The notes: generated from the letters alone by a model not told the origin. Numbered from the stretch's first letter, positions 20,571-32,932 are shown. The stretch: 33,333 nucleotides of DNA from Euprymna scolopes (GCA_024364805.1 CM044496.1:31037462-31070794), one strand, 5' to 3'. A program made the numbers and translations.

Positions 20571-20585
20571 GGAGGGGGAGAGGAA
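20491..20585. repeat. (TA)n and (GA)n microsatellites
   Basis: TA run at about 20492-20524, then a GA run to about 20583. Confidence 0.95.
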
Positions 20586-21950
<1,365 letters not shown>

Positions 21951-22044
21951 GGATCCATGGCGCAGTTGTAAGAATACTTGGAAAAATTCAATTGTAAAAG
22001 TGATATTGACCTTAAGGTTGAAGGTTCAATTCTTAGTGTGGGCG
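21951..22044 (+). repeat. tRNA-derived SINE head
   Basis: CCATGGCGCAGTTGTAAGAA holds an A box (21958-21968), and AAGGTTCAATTCTTAG holds a B box (22023-22032). The boxes are about 55 nt apart, wider than in most tRNAs but possible with a long variable arm or an insertion. The ends do not fold into an acceptor stem, so a SINE head is more likely than a functional tRNA. The body downstream is not recognised. Confidence 0.5.
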
Positions 22045-22679
22045 ACCGAAAAATACGAAAGCCAATTACTTAGAACATGTATCCAGTCATGATTGACGGA
22101 ACGAGATCAAGCTATCTCCGTGTAGTTTGATAAAGGATTCCGTTCTAAATTCTGTTCAGATTCCCAAGTCGGGCAGAAACATTTCTAAGTTCGACAAGAT
22201 ACACCTAAAGATGGTCGGGGGTTACATTGACAGACTCGTTGTGAAAAAGACACTAAAATTGAGACTATGACCTTGTCAAAGAGAAAAAATAAATATAACT
22301 TTGACAAAAAGAAAAAAATATGACCTTTGCCAAAGATCGGATTAATTTTCCTTATTAATAATTCAAAATGGTATTGTTTAATTTGTATAAAACAACTACC
22401 AATAAAATATAACTTATATACTAATTTTGTTGGCAAAATGTCAAACCTGTTGATTTATAGTACTACATGTTTTCGTTGTTCAGACAAGAAATGGAAATTA
22501 TGTCCACGTTTTTAACACATCGTGGCGGCCTAATTTATAGAACTTAGTAACTTAGAAATATACGCCACAAATACGCAGAAATAAGCTTGTCCATATTGAT
22601 TTTCGATATGTCAGACGGAGAGATATTTTCGTCTGAACTTAAAAATCCACCAAATTATATTTTTCATAAAAGAGAAGAG

Positions 22680-22681
<2 letters not shown>
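22045..22681. other. AT-rich spacer
   Basis: Two overlapping short open frames (22185-22436 minus, 22327-22515 plus) have no domain and I treat them as chance. Confidence 0.45.
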
Positions 22682-22756
<75 letters not shown>

Positions 22757-22789
22757 CACCCGCGCGCACACAAACACAAACACACACAG
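22682..22789. repeat. (CA)n microsatellite
   Basis: About 70 bp of pure CA, then CG- and AA-interrupted CA units. Long Thr/His or Cys/Val open frames across it are artefacts of the repeat. Confidence 0.95.
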
Positions 22790-23415
22790 CTGTTTCTCCC
22801 TATATTTATATAAGTAAAATTTAATAAACATCTGAAAGACGAACGAATCGACGTCAATACGTCTGACCAAACGTAAAATTATAAACCGCGTATGATAATT
22901 TTAATATTTATATAATTTTACTTACAAACGCTCTACCCACTATTGAGCACTTTTGAAAAAATCATTTAAGTGATTTACAGGTTGTCAATTTATTTAAACA
23001 TATTTAAAGCAGTCAACTAGCGTTATGCAACGTCCATGATTTTCACTCGTTTGAACTCTCTCGACTACTTACTATTTTGCCCGCATTTAGCATTTATAGG
23101 TGTTCAATTTGCCTTAATTCTTGTGGCCCGAAGCTAACGTCTTAGCAAACAGAGTAAACGGCGACATTGAAGCTAGATTTGAATCTCCTAACAAGTAGAA
23201 ATTGTCGCTTCCTGCACAGAGGATTGCAAAAGCATGAAGCACAAGTATTGTGATAATTTTTACTTACCGTGAATCGATGTGGATGGGTGAAGCAATGGAA
23301 TTCTGTGTGGCAGTCGTTCAAGCAAAAGGTTTGAAAGTGCTTGGTCGACTGATTTTATAATAGTGTTTGTTGTTTGTCCACTCACGTGGATCGGACTTAA
23401 CCTTTGCATACAATC
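22790..23415. other. Unassigned spacer
   Basis: No gene, RNA or named repeat is recognised. Confidence 0.45.
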
Positions 23416-23419
23416 GACT

Positions 23420-23597
23420 AGTGGGTATAAAAACACCCCCTATCGGTGATATTGTTGGTTGGTCTTTTTGTTTTAGTCCAGCAACCCGTTTCATAGTTAC
23501 TGTTACAAAGACGATCTGTCGTTGTAAGCAACGAAGCAATTCGTTGCAACTCCTGTTGACCAAGAAAAGGCGTGAAAGGTTCACCACGTAAGGTAAG
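23420..23597 (+). promoter_or_regulatory. Possible TATA promoter with a short first exon
   Basis: TATAAAAA at 23426-23433 sits in a locally GC-richer island, and an AGGTAAG splice-donor-like site follows at 23591-23597, about 130 bp after the expected start site. It could be a first exon, or a retroelement promoter. No downstream exon is seen, so this is weak. Confidence 0.2.
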
Positions 23598-23723
23598 AGT
23601 TTCATTGTTTTTTCCTTCTACGTCGAGTTTTGGTTTAACTCGTTGAGTTGCAGAAACGCCTCCCTCCATCCCTCTTTTAGTCGGTTAAAATCCGACAGTA
23701 TATGTAGTATAAAAATAATAAAC

Positions 23724-23880
<157 letters not shown>

Positions 23881-25174
23881 AATAGTTCGCCAGAGTGTCT
23901 TTACATATTTTTCCTCATTTTAACTACGTTGTATTTTTATCAAATTAACATTTTTCAATAGAAAAATTGTAAGTTCAATATAATAATTACGATATTGTCT
24001 GGTCACCAAACTATAATTAAATGACATTATGATAAGATGATAACTATTTTTGTTAAGGTAATGTTGTTTTATCACAATTTCTAAAATGATGGATATTAAA
24101 TAAATATCTTCCTTTCAAATTATGAAGTTTCACGAAGTAATTCATTATGTTTTTAACTATTACCTGTTCAAATACTGATAATTATTTTAAACGAAAAAAC
24201 TCTTTTCGCTTAACATGGCTATGTTTTTGTTTATATGGACACTTATAAGGTATACCTTTTCTCGCGCGCATTTATATTATTTATAATTATTTTTATTAAT
24301 CACGATTAATCAAATATTTATAGAAATGACATTTTTAATATGATGACGTACTAAAATAAACGTTATGGAAATTCCATTTAATATATTTACCTACGAAATA
24401 AAGTTTACCAGAATCCCTCTCGGTTTCTTCATAAGCTAGACAAAGCTTTTTCTAATTGTTAAGAAGTTGACAATAGCTTTGATTAGAGGAAGAGATAAAA
24501 AAACGAATTAAGAAGTGGGTATACATGGGCGTACAGGCCCAAGTGAAGTTTGGAAACGCTGTGGGAGGGGGGACTGCATATACACGTCTTAAGAGATAAT
24601 AACACTTTACGCGTCCTGACATTTATAAATATATAATGGAATCGTTAGCATTTTAAATAATTTAATATGCTCATGCATGCAGTTCATTTTAACTACGCTG
24701 TTTTCTTTAATTTTAGTGACACAAAATTTAACTAAGTAATGTTTATATAAAAATAGCATTGATACGTTATATTTTCGTATTTTAAATTGCATTTTATGAT
24801 TTAAAGAAATGTCGAATATTATTTATCTAAACTAGATTTTTAAATGAATAATATTCTATCATTATACTATAATTAAAGATTTGTATAAAATGCTAAGATG
24901 AGCGAAGGTTAATCAAATTATTTCTACATATCTAGGCACACAAATTTTAAGTTATTCTACTTTCAAGCAAATCAATGCAAAGAAATACATAAACCATCAC
25001 AATAATAATGAAATCTTTTGTGTATTTGATTTTGGATTCGGTTAAATTAGAAAGCTTTCGATCAAATACGCTTGTACCTACTATCCATTCATATTATAAG
25101 ACGTTTACTATGACGGTAATGTATGAGATATAATCCATTGCTGTTGTGAAATTTTTATTGAGGTTAGGAGCGAT
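23881..25174. other. AT-rich spacer
   Basis: No gene or named repeat is recognised; a small GC-richer patch with a G7 run lies near 24525-24580. Confidence 0.45.
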
Positions 25175-25187
25175 CCGGGTGTTTTGG
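25175..25187 (+). repeat. Target-site duplication, left (13 bp)
   Basis: CCGGGTGTTTTGG, identical to 25457-25469, flanks the SINE-like element. Confidence 0.75.
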
Positions 25188-25456
25188 GGTCCTGGATATG
25201 ACCTTAAACTATATCCAGTGGTGAGGCCCCACCTTGCGGGCTTCGGAGTGTGGAGCCACCCTTTAATTACCATTGCTCCCAGGTCCACTCTGATCCGGAG
25301 TGGTAGTACCTGTTAGGGTACCAACTATGGGTTAAATAGAAACTGATTTGAAAACAACAAATATATTCTATTGAAAATTTTTCTTCAAAATTTTGGATTC
25401 GGCATTAAATAACCCGAAAAGGGTTGATATGCCGTAAAACAAAAACAACGAACCAA
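25188..25456 (+). mobile_element. SINE-like element W, probably full copy
   Basis: A 269 bp non-coding unit between identical 13 bp direct repeats. The head is GC-rich (GGTCCTGGATATGACCTTAA, then CCAGTGGTGAGGCCCCACCT) and the rest is AT-rich. Near the 3' end lies a stem-loop CGGCAT(25400-25405)...AACCC.GAAAA.GGGTT(25411-25425)...ATGCCG(25429-25434), followed by an A-rich tail AAAACAAAAACAACGAACCA. The 3' half recurs inverted at 12560-12702. A short A-box-like string (CCAGTGGTGAGG) is present but no convincing B box, so the origin of the head (tRNA or other) is open. Confidence 0.75.
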
Positions 25457-25469
25457 CCGGGTGTTTTGG
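25457..25469 (+). repeat. Target-site duplication, right (13 bp)
   Basis: An identical copy of CCGGGTGTTTTGG directly after the A-rich tail. Confidence 0.75.
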
Positions 25470-25689
25470 TTAGAGTGGTTTTGATGGCTATTTTCTAATG
25501 TACTATTGTCTGAACTTGCATAGTTAATGATCTGAGGAATGTCATGAATATCACAGTTATCAGGGTTATGTGGAAAATTACAAAGTTGGAGAATCTGATT
25601 AATTTCCCGCAGTTAAGATTTTAATATTATGAATGTTATGATTATCCGGGTGTATCTCATATGGATGGGAATCTAAAAGAGAATTACAT

Positions 25690-27270
25690 GCTCTTTGTTC
25701 ATTTATTGTACACAAATATATAACCTCATGATGGACGAAACCATATTCAATGGAGAAGTAACATTCACGTCTGTGGAGACTTCACTGTTCACAATGTGCG
25801 ATGGTTAACCCACTCAAACAAGACAGATGATGGTTAACCCACTAAAACAAGACAGATGATGGTTAACCCACTAAAACAAGACAGATGATGGTTAACCCAC
25901 TAAAACAAGACAGATGATGGTTAACCCACTAAAACAAGACAGATGATAGTTAACCCACTCAAACAAGACAGATTATGGTTTACCCACTCAAATAAGACAG
26001 ATGATGGTTAACCCACTCAAACAAGACAGATGATGGTTAACCCACTCAAACAAGACAGATGATGGTTAACCCACTCAAACAAGACAGATGATAGTTAACC
26101 CACTCAAACAAGACAGATGATGGTTTACCCACTCAAATAAGACAGATGATGGTTAACACACTAAAACAAGACAGATGATGGTTAACCCACTCAAACAAGA
26201 CAGATGATGGTTTACCCACTCAAACTAGATAGGTGATGAGGAGAGGTTCTGTCTCGATTTCTCCATTGCTTATGACCTCACTCAGATTGTTCGCGAACCC
26301 AACCGTGTGTCCGATACTGTGGGTCAGTACGCAAGTCTCCTAGATGTTTTCCTTACAACTTGCTCTGAACTGTGTTCATCTTCTGTTCTGTCTCCACTGG
26401 GATCTTACGACCACTCTGTTGCATCAGTTAAAATAAAAATGTAATGTAATAAATCCTCAGATGTACTTCTCCATCGTACTGTATATCGATACACTATAGC
26501 TGACTGGGATAGCTTTCGTACATTTACATCAAATCTACCTCTGCGTTCAATGTTTAAAAAGGATGTATACCCTATAGTATCAGACCTGAGAGAATAGTGT
26601 ATTGTATGTATAAACCGTTTCACACCATCCAAAAAATTCCAGCAAAAGCCTAACAGCTAGCCGTAGTTCTCTCCGGAATGTGCTGCTTCTATGGCGCACC
26701 AAAAAACACTTATTCAATTGCTTCCAACATAATAGGAGTACTGAGACTAAAGCCGCTTTCAGAACTGCCAGAAACCACTGTGAAAGAGTAATAAAGAACG
26801 CGAGATTGTTTTATAGTCTGTAAATTCCAAAGTTGCTGAGCAGCGGCTTGATTCATACCAGTTTTGGCAAATAGAAAATAGGATCCTGAACAAAAGCGTG
26901 TGCTCTATCTCAACATCAATGAAAGCCAAACTCTTTGCCAAAAACTTTGCAGTTAATTCTACCCTATACGACCAATATCGCCCCACCCTGTATTTTCTCC
27001 TATATCAGAAAACACGCTCTGCGACATACAAATATCTGTGCGTGATGTTGACAAGCTAATCAAAAATCTAGATTCCAGTAAAGCAACTGATCCTGACGGC
27101 ATTTCAATTATAGTGCTGAAAAAGCCTCAACCAGAACTAGCTCCTATACTTACAAATCTGTTTAAGCGTTGCCCTAAGGAGAGTTACTTCCCAACACCGT
27201 GGAAAATCTCATCGATATGCCCTATATTTAAGAATTCATGTAATCGGTCATCTCCCTCTAAGAACCTGTG
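25690..27270 (+). mobile_element. Jockey-like LINE, decayed endonuclease and start of RT
   Basis: Plus-strand translation gives an AP-endonuclease-type domain: NIHVCGDFTVHNVRWLTHSN, then (after the minisatellite) DEERFCLDFSIAYDLTQIV, REPNRVSDTVGQYASLLDVF and LGSYDHSVASVKI, the last carrying the DH of the usual SDH motif. A spacer region follows (YRYTIADWDSFRTF, then FQQKP and FSPECAA). The RT entry reads DVDKLIKNLDSSKATDPDGI, LKKPQPELAPILTNLFKRCP and ESYFPTPWKISSICPIFKNS. These are standard jockey-like ORF2 blocks in the correct order. Several stops and frame changes are present. The element ends abruptly near 27270, before the RT catalytic box, so both the 3' part and the 5' start are missing. 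It may be the same family as the tail at 2.57-3.13 kb. Confidence 0.9.
25800..26235. repeat. 29 bp minisatellite, 15 units, inside the LINE endonuclease
   Basis: The unit is GATGGTTAACCCACTCAAAC plus AAGACAGAT, repeated 15 times with few substitutions (ACTA/ACTC, GGTTAA/GGTTTA/AGTTAA, AACAAG/AATAAG). The first unit, read in the LINE frame, is the endonuclease stretch WLTHSNKTD, and the LINE frame resumes after the last unit. No unique spacers separate the units. Confidence 0.97.
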
Positions 27271-27271
27271 C
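27038..27271 (+). pseudogene. LINE reverse transcriptase N-terminal part, truncated
   Basis: This is the longest uninterrupted piece of the LINE: DVDKLIKNLDSSKATDPDGI followed by the LKK...PELAPIL.NLF and PTPWKISSICPIFKNS blocks, corresponding to RT regions before and including the 'W....V.P.FKN' motif. The LINE homology ends at SPSKNL; the open frame runs on to 27559 through unrelated AT-rich DNA. The catalytic YxDD region is absent, so this cannot be an active RT. Confidence 0.85.
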
Positions 27272-27613
27272 ATCATGAGTAATCATGAGGGCGACAATTT
27301 TTTCGTTCCAACTTGTATATATATATATATGAAAAATGCAAGTTTTCTCATCAAAGATAAGAGGTTTACAAAATTTACATTAAATTTGGAAGGTCACTAC
27401 ATTATAAGTAACTACAAATATGAATTGAGTCATATTTGCATACACAAGTTACTAAACAGCGAAAGTTTATTAAGATTCATGATGTTTATGAAAGTAGGAC
27501 AAAGGAAAATCCATGGTAAAAAGGTAACATTAGGGTATAAAGAGGATAAATCAAAATAAGTCCATTGATAATCCATTGATAAACCAAAAGAATTGGGGAA
27601 CAGAATTACAAAA
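27272..27613. other. AT-rich spacer
   Basis: It contains a short (TA)n at about 27317-27330 and nothing else recognised. Confidence 0.5.
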
Positions 27614-27621
27614 GTCTAAGG
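27614..27621 (+). repeat. 8 bp target-site duplication, left
   Basis: GTCTAAGG; the partner GTCTGAGG lies at 27939-27946 with one mismatch. Confidence 0.8.
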
Positions 27622-27938
27622 CAGTGGTTCTCAGCCATTTTTTACTCATGGACCCCTTTTCCCTTCTTTTTATCTTGGTGTGCTCCTTCATAACTATTGG
27701 TCATAAGACAATCTTCTATTTTTCACTCATATAAATTTTGAGGTACTAATAATCAAAGAAATATATATAATTAAGCATTATTTTTAAATGAAAACTAATT
27801 TAATGCAAATAAAGTATTCTACAACAACTATAATAGTTATCATAATAATGATAATAAGTCATAATAATAATTCTGTGGACCCTCAGAAATATTCCATGGG
27901 CCCCTAGGGTCCATGTGGACCCCGGTTGAGAACACCTA
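27622..27938. mobile_element. hAT-type MITE (non-autonomous DNA transposon)
   Basis: The left end CAGTGGTTCTCAGCC and the right end (reverse complement TAGGTGTTCTCAACC) form ~15 bp imperfect terminal inverted repeats with the hAT-typical CAGNGGTTCTCAA pattern. An 8 bp target duplication, the hAT signature length, flanks the 317 bp unit. The subterminal parts echo each other (CATGGACCCC / GGGTCCATG). The interior is AT-rich with no open frame, so it would have depended on a transposase in trans. Confidence 0.9.
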
Positions 27939-27946
27939 GTCTGAGG

Positions 27947-28942
27947 TAAATTAGGAAATTAATTAGTCGATGGAGAAGTAAAAAGGAAAGTTTTTAAAAA
28001 GTTTCTTTAAAAAGTAACGGAGAAGACAATATGTAAATAGGAAAACAATTTTAGCAAATAGAAAGGTTGAAGTAAAAATTCAGGGAATAGCACAAAAGAT
28101 TGAAATTGAAAATGACAAAGGCATGTAGGAAAAAGAAAAGAAAATGCAAAACAAGGAAAGGGAAGAAAGAATAATTGAAAGCCGAAAAAAGAAGGAAAGA
28201 AGATAGATATAGTAGAGAGAAAATAAAATAAAAAAGGAGGAAATGCATATAAAAAAAACAAACAATATTATCAACCTATTTATAGAACAGATAGTTATTG
28301 GTCAGGTAAGGTCATGTTGACCCAGACAGAAAGATAATTGTGTAAAAATGATAATTACAATTTATTTACTTAATATTCGGAAGGAAAATTTAAATGAGTA
28401 GAAAGGTTTACAGATCATAAGTAATGGTTTAATGATTTAATGCATAATTATCAGTATGCACATACATAATTTATATATGCATATACACACATAAAAATAA
28501 TATAAGATAAAAAGTGAGACTAAAGGAGCCTAATCATTCAGCACCAAAGAAAAAACAAATATAATTATAGACTATAATACATGTACATATACATATTCAC
28601 ACTTACATGCACACGTATACATATATATATGCATATATACATATAAATATATGTATATATACATATACATACACTAACACATGTACGTATACAGACTTAA
28701 ACATACATATACTTAGATATACTGCCAGACCTGTATATAAAAGCTGCTTAAATCTCACCAAACAAATTAATAAAGAGGAATAAAAGAAATATATTATATA
28801 AAGTAAATTTATAGCCTAAGATTTAAGCAGGAAGCTAAGTAATTTCAAAATGGTTATATTTGATTTTTTTATGTTTACAATGAGAAATCAATTTGCTTTT
28901 GGAATTGATTATGTTGATACATTGAAGGAAATAATTATTACT
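27947..28942. other. A-rich/purine-rich and CATA-rich spacer
   Basis: 27985-28260 is strongly purine-biased (GAAA, AAAG, AGAAG), which opens long Phe/Leu/Ser frames on the other strand; these are not genes. 28560-28710 is rich in ACATATA units. No other feature is recognised. Confidence 0.6.
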
Positions 28943-30244
28943 TACGAGGGGCGTTCAATAAGTAATGACCCTTACCCACTTCCAGTTGTCTGATATAGTT
29001 GAAATTTTGCATGTCCAATGATTTATATCTATACGGGTGATGTGGCAAATTACATCTCTGAACTAATTGTGGTTTCTGTTTTACAGGTGGTTAAACTGAG
29101 TCAGGTGTAAAATGGAGCCTGTTAAATGTCGAGCAGTGATCCGGTTTTTGTATTTGAAAGGACGCACAGCACAGGCCACTTTCGATGAAATGAGAGAAAC
29201 TTATGGTGATAATGAAACTTAATTATAATGGTGATATGACCTTGTAAAACGCTAGCATCGTGAATTCAAACATGACCGGAAGTCTGTGGAAACAGCTCCC
29301 AGACCTGGTAGTCCCCCTTCTGCCATTGATGAGGCATCTGTCCGTCAAGTTGAGGCTGCCATTTTGGAAGATCGGCGCATTACTATTCGCCAAATAGCCC
29401 AAGATGTCAAGATTAGTACAGGGTCTGTGGAAAATATCATTCCTGACCATTTGCATATCCATAAGATGTCTACCAGATGGATTCCTAGGTTGCTCACACC
29501 ATTCCAGAAGTGAGAACGCATCGAGTGCTCGAGGATGAATTCGGAGATGTGCCAAGAAGATGAGTCAAAGTTTTTCAAAAGACTGATCACACAGGATGAA
29601 ACCTGGGTCCATCAATGTGATCCAGAGACCAAAGCCCGTTGAATGCAGTGGAAGCACTTGGACTACCCACTTCCAAAGAAGGCAAGGGTGCAGCCCTCCA
29701 CTGGCAATGTCATGCTCACAGTGTTATGAGATCAGGACGGAGTAGTGATGACAGATTTCCTGGCAAAGGGTACCACGATTACAGGAGCCTATTATGCTTC
29801 ACTTTTGAGGAAATTAAGGGAAGTTATCTAAATCAAAAGGCGGGTCAACATCAGCAAAGATACCCTCCTGCTGCAGGACAACGTTCCGGTCCACAACTCG
29901 CTCGATCAGAAGCACGGACGTGTGGTTATGAACTCCTCTCACATCCTCCCTACTCTCATGAACTTGCACACTCTTACTTTCACCTCTTCCCAGCCATGAA
30001 GTTGTTTTTGAAAGGAAAGCCTTTCCCACATGATGCAGCCTTGATTTCTGAAGTAACGTCGTAGTTGGAGGAGCAACCTTGGGTGTTCTACAAAAACCAT
30101 CTCCGGATCTGCATATAACGATGGGAGAAATGCATAACTCTGGGTGGTTCCTATGTAGAGAAAGACTAATAATTGTGCCACGTTTCGTTGCTCTATTTCT
30201 ATGAGAAGTGGGTCAGGCGCATTACTTATTGCACACACTTCGTA
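28943..30244 (+). mobile_element. mariner DNA transposon, end-to-end, inactive
   Basis: The left end is TA followed by CGAGGGGCGTTCAATAAGTA, and the right end is GCATTACTTATTGCACACAC, TTCG and TA, i.e. inverted ends of about 26 bp with several mismatches (the right end reads TACGAAGTGTGTGCAATAAG on its reverse strand). TA on both sides is the mariner target duplication. The length of about 1.3 kb and a single transposase gene between the ends fit a complete mariner. Mutations in the right end and stops in the gene show it is dead. Confidence 0.93.
29112..30169 (+). pseudogene. mariner transposase, broken
   Basis: It starts MEPVKCRAVIRFLYLKGRTA, the usual N-terminal start, and ends YVEKD then TAA. 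Recognisable blocks are the HTH region (ASVRQVEAAILEDRRITIRQ, IAQDVKISTGSVENII), the WVPHxL-equivalent STRWIPRLLTPFQK, the first catalytic D in ITQDETWVHQ, and the second in LLQDNVPVHNS. The third block reads HPPYSHELAHSYFHLFP, where mariners have SPDLAPSDYHLF, so the third catalytic Asp of the D,D34D triad is Tyr. In-frame stops lie near 29219, 29511, 29640 and 29727, and the frame changes between the second and third catalytic blocks. The nucleus-acting cut-and-paste activity is therefore lost. Confidence 0.93.
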
Positions 30245-31573
30245 TAGCTTCAGATATGCAAACGGGACAAGACTTAGAAACTGGGTTATATGACTTTGGC
30301 TTTATGAATGGCCCAATTAATAAAGAAGGGTTATTTTAGATTAAATGTTTTAATCAAAGTAGCTAGAAAAGTTCCTTAGCTATTATTAGTTGTTCATTAT
30401 TAAAGCAAAAAATGTGTTTAAATATGCTAACACTTATTAAAGTGTAAGTGGCGCCAATATAAGTGTATATCTTGCGTGGCGTTCGCGTAGTGTAATTAAT
30501 GGTTTGTGGATTTGTGTTAGAAATAGGAGTAGGATTGTGGTTTAATTCAAGATTGCTATAATTTGAAACGAGTTAATTAGAGGCTGAGTTTTTCCAGAAG
30601 GAGGCTTACTTTTTAGAAGGGGATGAATTAATCTAAGATTTTCTGGCTTACAGAACCTAAGTAAGAACTAGATGGACAGAACAATTGTGAGCATTTTTAG
30701 TTGTTTGACTTATCAAAGGTATATCTGCGGGGAGGAAAGGAATGCTAGTAGCTGTGACCAACACAACAGGTGGTCCGTTAAACCAAGAAACTGAGTGCCT
30801 ATACCTTACAAGTTCAACAGACGTTCCAGTCACGCGTGAATCTCATTTTGGACCACAAAGGCATCACTTTATCACTCATATGAGGTGCATATTCCTTACA
30901 AACAAAAAGAGATTCACAATCTAATAGATGGGTTGTCTTAAAAACAAGATAATGATACTTCAGATTAAATCTAGGTGTGCCTGGTGACAGCATATCGGTG
31001 GCATTATAGATGCCCATAGAGGTAAATAATATCTTAGCATCTAAGTTTATACGATACAGAGTGTTTTCTAGAACTATTTATAATATTTATGGAGCTCTTT
31101 ATAAATGATTATTTTTATATGTTACTTAGTCGATCTTATAATAATAATTTATTTGTCTCATCGCCGGGGTGACGAATAGATATTTATTATTCTTTACTTT
31201 GTCTGAAAAGTGGTTAATTTTCTTGTAAATGGATGGAGTGGTATTTTTGTTCTTTTAATCTGATTGTCCTAACTAAATTTAGTATAGAGTTTCGAACTCA
31301 TCTATGTAGGGTTTGTATTTATGGAGAGATGTAGTTTTAAGTTCATCGAAATTAGTTGCTATCATTTCAATCTTCTTTTGTGCCAAGGAAAAGTTAATTA
31401 GGAGATAATTATTTAAGGATTCCAGTGGCTATTGAGGAACAGAACAATTAGGTCATTTATAATTATTGATGGAGTCAAAATCATATATTGAGGAAGGTAT
31501 TTAGTGATTGAATAAATTTAAAGATGCATTTCTGTTTAGTATGCTACCTCTTCTTTTATCGTAAATTGAATTC

Positions 31574-31576
<3 letters not shown>
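30245..31576. other. Unassigned spacer
   Basis: Less AT-biased patches at 30430-30500 and 30730-31010 show no recognised coding domain or repeat family. Confidence 0.4.
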
Positions 31577-31618
<42 letters not shown>

Positions 31619-31682
31619 TTGTGTATGTGTGTGTGTTTTGTATGTGTGCGTGTTTGTGTGTGGCGCGTGTGTATGTGTGTGT
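31577..31682. repeat. (TA)n-(GT)n compound microsatellite
   Basis: A TA run to about 31608 and then interrupted GT units to 31682. Confidence 0.95.
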
Positions 31683-31719
31683 ATACCGAATCGTAGCAAT
31701 GTTTACGTTGGTATCTAAG

Positions 31720-31795
31720 TGCGGGTTCTATTTATTTGCGAGATATTCCCCGAATAAACCAGTAATGCTCTACCAATTAAGCTATATCTCCAGAT
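31720..31795 (-). repeat. tRNA-like sequence with a good 5' half
   Basis: The minus strand reads GGAGATATAGCTTAATTGGT and AGAGCATTACTGG, which gives an acceptor-like start and a well-formed D arm with a pol III A box. The anticodon and T arms do not fold, and no clear B box is seen, so it is a tRNA-derived SINE head or tRNA relic rather than a working gene. Confidence 0.45.
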
Positions 31796-31799
31796 TATA

Positions 31800-32104
31800 A
31801 TAAAGTTAGTTTTTAAAGAAGAGATCATTTAAAGAAATGATATTATCTCCCTTGCTGGTGTAACGTAACATGTTTCCCTGTAAAAGTTCTTGATTTTTAA
31901 TTATAAGAGAGACACGTATTATTTAATATAGGGGTTTGCGATTTTCTATAGTTATTTGATGACTTTCAACACAAACCATACATAAGCACATCGCCAACTA
32001 TATGAGTAAGCTTTGTGTGAAGTTTGCAAAAGATAGTCTTAACTGTTTAAGAACTCAGGAGAAAGGAACTCACATACATACCCCCAAATTTACTTTTATA
32101 CACA
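31800..32104. other. AT-rich spacer
   Basis: Nothing recognised. Confidence 0.5.
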
Positions 32105-32358
<254 letters not shown>

Positions 32359-32932
32359 TCCTTCCTGTTTTAAAGAAAACATATTCCCCGATTGCGTATG
32401 TTTCTGTTTAATATTTTCTAAAATGTTGAAGAGTTCGTATGTATTTGTTTGATAATAAAATGTTTCCAACTTTTATTTTTACGTCTACAGTGTATGTTAC
32501 TTGTCCCGAATTATGTTTTTCCTATTGTTTTTGTTTTTTTCAATATTGCTGCAAGTAAACGCTATATTTTTTCATGAACTCCCTTTCCGAAAATCTTATT
32601 TCATAATATACTTTTTCATATTGCATTGTGGTGAATAACACCTTTCCCTTCTTATTAAGCAAGTAATTTGTACGTTTTACGATGAAGAGTTTCCCCTTTT
32701 TTTTTAGGCGAATTACACTTATTGACATTCCCTTATGTATCTATTTTCACCATGGGTGAGTTGGAGGAGAGGAAAAGGAATAGATGCTTTCCTTCCCGTG
32801 AAGATCAGGTAATAATTAGAGCATAATTAAAACATTGCTCAACCAACCAACCAACCAATAGTTTGTATATATCTTATATTGACGTGTACAACTACATTCC
32901 TTAAGGATATTGTTGAAAATAATCCGATTAAA

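Noticed and set aside
22587-22870. Open frames encoding Thr-His or Cys-Val repeats
   Set aside because: They are translations of the (CA)n microsatellite.
23318-23669. Three overlapping open frames of 74-95 codons
   Set aside because: They lie on both strands of the same segment without a recognised domain; only a weak promoter/first-exon reading is kept.
25800-26235. Regular 29 bp repeats resembling a CRISPR array
   Set aside because: The units are head-to-tail with no unique spacers, and the context is an animal LINE.
27272-27559. Continuation of the LINE RT open frame to 173 codons
   Set aside because: Similarity to RT ends near 27270; the rest is AT-rich DNA that happens to stay open.
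28007-28274. Three overlapping minus-strand open frames rich in Phe, Leu and Ser
   Set aside because: They result from a purine-biased strand; there are no domains and no start context.
30742-31017. Opposing 60-67 codon open frames
   Set aside because: They overlap on opposite strands and show no domain.
32840-32858. CAACCAACCAACCAACC run like the tail of SINE-like element W
   Set aside because: No stem-loop or other part of the element is next to it; it is simple sequence.
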